DNA from: Rossellomorea marisflavi
GTDB taxonomy: Bacteria > Bacillota > Bacilli > Bacillales > Bacillaceae_B
NCBI RefSeq assembly: GCF_001274775.1
Contig: NZ_LGUE01000004.1
Location: forward strand, 542,163-606,162
Length of the DNA: 64,000 nt
Direction of reading: 5' to 3'
This document shows, one piece after another, positions 60,857 through 64,000 of this stretch (positions are counted from its first letter, which is position 1; each line of letters begins with the position of its first letter). A model generated the notes under the pieces. It made no database searches, was not told the DNA's origin, and saw only the letters and a program-made list of their open reading frames with translations. The position numbers and the translations under genes are program-made.

Positions 60857-61963
60857 TTAAGAATCCTCAACTGGATGGGGTTCGGAACTACACGGTAATT
60901 GTACTTTTATAGTCGTTCCAATATTGATTTGACTTTCGACACTGACAGTTCCTCCATTTGCCACAATTAAATCTCGAGCGATTGCCATCCCTAATCCAGT
61001 GCCCGAGTATATCTCCGTATTTGTTCCCCTGTAGTACCTTCTAAAGAGGTTCTTAACGGTCTCTTCGTCCATTCCCACCCCATTATCCGTTATAAGTAGT
61101 ATACAGATGTTGGGTTCTGTTCTTAATTGAACATGAACAAAAGTATCTGGAGGATTGTGGTTAATTGCATTCATCAGTAGGTTATGCACGGCCCTCTCAA
61201 TCCATCTTTTATCCATACGGACCCATATTTCGCTGGATGAGTCATCTATGCTGAAAGGCGGTGTCTGAAAACGAGGATCAGCGTTTAAAGGAGAAAGAAT
61301 CCCATTCATAAACCCATTCATTTCCACTAGTTCTTTATTTGTTGGTAAGGTCTCTTCGACTTGGAACGTTATACTTAAATCATTAATCAGCCCTTCCATG
61401 TGATTCGACTTTTTCTCTATCTCTTCAAGGAAACTTCTGGTTTCTTCATTTGACCACTCATACCCTTCATTTAGAAGAAGGGCCGAGTATCCCTTCATAT
61501 AGGTAAGAGGGGTTTTTAAATCATGTGAAATTCCCGCCATCCATTCCTTTTTTTCTTTTTCAAGCTTAATCCTTTCCTTAGCAAGCTTTTCAAGATCCTC
61601 AGACAATTGTTTAATAGACACAATTACTTCCTTATATAATCGGAACCTGGTTTTTAACCTACCGCTACGGGAATAAGCCTTTTTGATCACCTCTGACCCA
61701 TCACCTTTGTGCAAGTTCATCACTCCGTTAGCCATGACAGATAATGGGCTCCCAAAATACCAAGAGAATAGAATGCTCCACCCCACTACATTAATGAGGA
61801 AGGTAAGCAATACAAGGACATCATAAAAGGGGCTCTGCTCTGTCACTCCCGTAGAAGGAAGGAGTACTTCCATCGTTAGCATGGATGTCAGTCCCATGCT
61901 TATCAACCATGTAATTAACCCTATTATGAAATATAAGACGAACATCACCTTCGTTCTAATCAT
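60857..61963 (-). CDS. Membrane sensor histidine kinase next to an ABC transporter
   Basis: 368 residues: two membrane helices (about 8-30 and 47-68) with only a short outside loop, so the signal is probably sensed in the membrane or through the transporter. A coiled linker (ERIKLEKEKKEW), HisKA GISHDLKTPLTYMKG with phospho-His near 143, and HATPase motifs NLLMNAINHN, and GTGLGMAIARDL. It overlaps the regulator gene by ATGA. The pattern of kinase with an adjacent ABC transporter is common in peptide-antibiotic sensing in Firmicutes. Confidence 0.92.
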   Translation of the reverse strand: MIRTKVMFVLYFIIGLITWLISMGLTSMLTMEVLLPSTGVTEQSPFYDVLVLLTFLINVVGWSILFSWYFGSPLSVMANGVMNLHKGDGSEVIKKAYSRSGRLKTRFRLYKEVIVSIKQLSEDLEKLAKERIKLEKEKKEWMAGISHDLKTPLTYMKGYSALLLNEGYEWSNEETRSFLEEIEKKSNHMEGLINDLSITFQVEETLPTNKELVEMNGFMNGILSPLNADPRFQTPPFSIDDSSSEIWVRMDKRWIERAVHNLLMNAINHNPPDTFVHVQLRTEPNICILLITDNGVGMDEETVKNLFRRYYRGTNTEIYSGTGLGMAIARDLIVANGGTVSVESQINIGTTIKVQLPCSSEPHPVEDS

Positions 61964-62679
61964 GGAGAAGGTATAGGAGGCACGAACTTGTACCCAATTC
62001 CCCTCAGATTAACAATAAGGAATGGATTCCTAGTGTTGTCACCAATCTTCTTTCGGATCCTGGATATATAGATGGTGACAGTCTTTTCCTCACCAAATAC
62101 ATCTTCACCCCAAACGCGCTCATACAATTCCCCGCTCGAAAACACTTGATTCGGGTGCTGAAGAAAAAACGTGAGCAGATCCATTTCTTTTGCAGTACAC
62201 TCTACTTCCCTCTCTTCAACCACCAGCCTTGCTTCTGAAGGGGTAAGTAATATGTTCCCGTAAGTGAGGCTTGTTTGACTGCTCTTCGGTATGGAACGTG
62301 CTTCATACATCTTTTTCCTCCTGAATATCGCTTTGACTCGTGCAACAACTTCCAATGGGTTGAATGGTTTCGTAATGTAGTCATCCCCACCGGCTCCGAG
62401 ACCAGTTAATTTATCAAAATCACTTGAGCAGGAACTTATAAAAATAATGGGAGCTTCCGAGTACTTGCGTATTTCTCTACATACTTCAAAACCATCCATA
62501 TCCGGTAACATCACATCTAAAAAGATCAGATCAAATTCTTCAGCTTGAACTTTTAAAAGGGTGTCCTTTCCGTTCACACAGGAGGTTATATGTGAGAATC
62601 TTTCCTTTGTTAGTGTTACTTCCAATAGCTTGATCAGCCCGACTTCGTCGTCGACAATCAGTATTTTTTCTTTATTCAT
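61960..62679 (-). CDS. OmpR-family response regulator next to an ABC transporter
   Basis: 239 residues from the ATG at 62679 (AGGAGG upstream; a start at 62697 lacks one). Receiver with ILIVDDEVGLIKLLE, LIFLDVMLPDMDG (phospho-Asp near 53) and YITKPFNPLEVVARV; winged helix with ECTAKEMDLLTFFL and KTVTIYISRIRKKIG. It likely activates the divergent ABC transporter operon. Confidence 0.93.
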   Translation of the reverse strand: MNKEKILIVDDEVGLIKLLEVTLTKERFSHITSCVNGKDTLLKVQAEEFDLIFLDVMLPDMDGFEVCREIRKYSEAPIIFISSCSSDFDKLTGLGAGGDDYITKPFNPLEVVARVKAIFRRKKMYEARSIPKSSQTSLTYGNILLTPSEARLVVEEREVECTAKEMDLLTFFLQHPNQVFSSGELYERVWGEDVFGEEKTVTIYISRIRKKIGDNTRNPFLIVNLRGIGYKFVPPIPSP

Positions 62680-62838
62680 ACCTATCCTCCTGCACATTCA
62701 TGTTATATGTAAATAATACCATTATCTTCATGTGTACTGACCAAAATTACTTTCTTTTTCCTTCTGGTTTACTTTCTATTTACTTTAGTGGCTTACATTT
62801 ATTTAGGAAGAAGAATTAAATTCAGAGGTGAAAATGAT

Positions 62839-63708
62839 ATGCAACTATCCATTCAGAATCTATCAAAACTCTATACTAATAAAACAGCTATTAACGATCT
62901 ATCCATAAACCTAACACCTGGAATCACTGGACTTCTTGGTCCTAATGGTGCTGGAAAATCGACCTTCATGAAGATATTAGCAGGTATTGAACAACCTAGC
63001 GGAGGTACTGTGACATGGAACGGAGCCTCTCTGGAAGAGCAAATCAACAAATACAGAAAAGTACTAGGTTATCTCCCCCAGGATTTTGGAGTGTATCCCA
63101 ATCTTACTCCTATTGAATTTTTACAATACATAGCTGCTTTAAAAGGGTTAGACCATCGTTCTTCAAAAAAGCGGATAGAGGGACTACTCGAACAACTTAA
63201 CCTCCATCAAGATCGCAAACGACCAATCGGTGGATTCTCTGGTGGAATGAAGCAACGTGTTGGAATTGCCCAAGCACTATTGAATGATCCTTCCATTCTT
63301 ATTGTAGATGAACCGACGGTGGGGCTTGATCCCCATGAACGTATGAAATTTAGAGATATCATCCAATCACTTTCAGAAGATAGGATCGTAATTTTATCAA
63401 CTCATATTGTTTCTGATGTTGAGTCGATATCAGACAACATCGCCATTCTTGCCAATGGTTCTCTAGAAGCTTTTAAGAGCCCCCAATTCATCATACAGTC
63501 ATTGGAAGGGAAAGTTTGGAGTGGCGTAATTCCTTCGGATAGTTATCAAGATTACCATAGGAATTATAAAATAAGCAGTTCAGTCCAACGCAGCAACGGA
63601 CTCCATTTGCGAATACTCTCTGATCAAAGGCCATTTCCTGAAGCGAACTTGGTATCGGCTAACCTAGAAGATGCTTATCTTCTTTATACTGGAGGCTATC
63701 GGAAATGA
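62839..63708 (+). CDS. ABC transporter ATP-binding protein
   Basis: 289 residues from the ATG at 62839 (GAGGTG upstream; the GTG at 62788 is unlikely). Walker A LLGPNGAGKSTF near 33, VLGYLPQDFGVYPNLTPIEF, signature FSGGMKQRVGIAQAL, Walker B LIVDEPTVGLDP and STHIVSD. Group of ABC-2-type exporters such as lantibiotic/drug carriers. Its stop overlaps the permease start by ATGA. Confidence 0.93.
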   Translation: MQLSIQNLSKLYTNKTAINDLSINLTPGITGLLGPNGAGKSTFMKILAGIEQPSGGTVTWNGASLEEQINKYRKVLGYLPQDFGVYPNLTPIEFLQYIAALKGLDHRSSKKRIEGLLEQLNLHQDRKRPIGGFSGGMKQRVGIAQALLNDPSILIVDEPTVGLDPHERMKFRDIIQSLSEDRIVILSTHIVSDVESISDNIAILANGSLEAFKSPQFIIQSLEGKVWSGVIPSDSYQDYHRNYKISSSVQRSNGLHLRILSDQRPFPEANLVSANLEDAYLLYTGGYRK

Positions 63709-64000
63709 ATACATCCTCTATTATTAAAACACTCTTCGTAAAACAAATTAGAACCACGTCATTTGCTTTTATCACACTCATTTGTTTGCTGGTATGTTTC
63801 ATATGCGTACCAGCAAACAACGCAGGATACGAAGTCTTTTATATAGGGGGCGTCAGGGGGATCTATAATTCCGCTTGGCTTGGAGGTATGCTTGCGATGC
63901 TCTCTACGCTTCTGGTTTGGTTATTCGGTTTCTATAAGCTTCGAAGCCAGGTTACGGAAGATTACACTCTTGGAGTATCCTCACTGATAGCGACAAGCCC
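63705..64000 (+). CDS. ABC transporter permease, N-terminal part only
   Basis: The ATG at 63705 begins a protein whose first 98 residues hold a cytosolic N-terminus, a membrane segment FAFITLICLLVCFICVPANN, a short outside loop and a second segment LGGMLAMLSTLLVWLFGFYK. It is coupled to the ATPase gene by ATGA and continues off the right end of the window. An ABC-2-type permease is likely. Confidence 0.8.
   Translation, partial: MNTSSIIKTLFVKQIRTTSFAFITLICLLVCFICVPANNAGYEVFYIGGVRGIYNSAWLGGMLAMLSTLLVWLFGFYKLRSQVTEDYTLGVSSLIATS

Overview
The window looks like chromosomal DNA of a low-to-mid GC Gram-positive Bacillaceae member. Supporting signs are AGGAGG-type ribosome binding sites, many TTG/GTG starts, a dltXABCD operon, SMR pairs, Sfp- and HPr-type proteins and RRNPP-type regulation. 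A marine Bacillus or Rossellomorea-like organism is my guess and is not proven. Base composition shifts along the window by eye: about average in the peptide-synthetase region, GC-rich from about 30.4 to 41.3 kb, and AT-rich from about 59 to 64 kb.

From about 1.0 to 30.4 kb lies what I read as one secondary-metabolite locus. On its left is a candidate cell-cell signalling unit: an RRNPP (HTH + TPR) regulator at 1960-2967, divergent from an unlisted 45-residue secreted-peptide-like gene (1706-1843) that runs into a LuxR-type regulator. The main biosynthetic operon runs leftward from 22036 to 2974: a FabF-like ketosynthase, a three-module NRPS (A-T-C-A-T-C-A-T), a terminal NRPS (C-A-T-TE), then an argininosuccinate-lyase-like protein, a PduX-like threonine kinase, a cysteine-synthase-like PLP enzyme, an ATP-grasp ligase and a threonine-aldolase-like enzyme. 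Kinase, PLP synthase and lyase together match the logic proposed for 2,3-diaminobutyrate in the friulimicin and pacidamycin clusters, so the expected product is a tetrapeptide with serine first and probably one diamino acid. A flavin monooxygenase and a CPA2 antiporter form a second leftward unit. Sfp, a MacB-like ABC exporter, a PadR repressor and a membrane protein run rightward, with three evenly spaced palindromes in front of the exporter.

From 30.4 to 42.5 kb are two tandem CNNM/CorC-type membrane proteins behind a long leader, small conserved proteins, the dltXABCD operon for D-alanylation of teichoic acids behind its own two-component system, a short C-rich RNA resembling RoxS/RsaE, and a frameshifted small membrane protein gene.

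From 42.5 to 58.7 kb the genes are mostly single-gene or two-gene units: spermidine synthase, a TetR-SMR-SMR efflux operon with a perfect operator palindrome, a carotenoid-type membrane protein, a secreted nuclease lipoprotein, oligoendopeptidase F, an MFS carrier, a VOC protein and a ROK regulator sharing a duplicated operator, an acetyltransferase next to an HPr-like protein lacking His15 and carrying Asp46, a second flavin monooxygenase, a sialate-esterase-like hydrolase, a class A beta-lactamase, RidA, an HxlR regulator, an SDR and a GNAT.

The right end (59-64 kb) is AT-rich. It holds an alpha/beta hydrolase divergent from a CGNR zinc-finger regulator, a remnant HTH ORF, and a two-component system divergent from an ABC transporter that runs out of the window. 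I found no rRNA, tRNA, CRISPR array, intact transposase or prophage.
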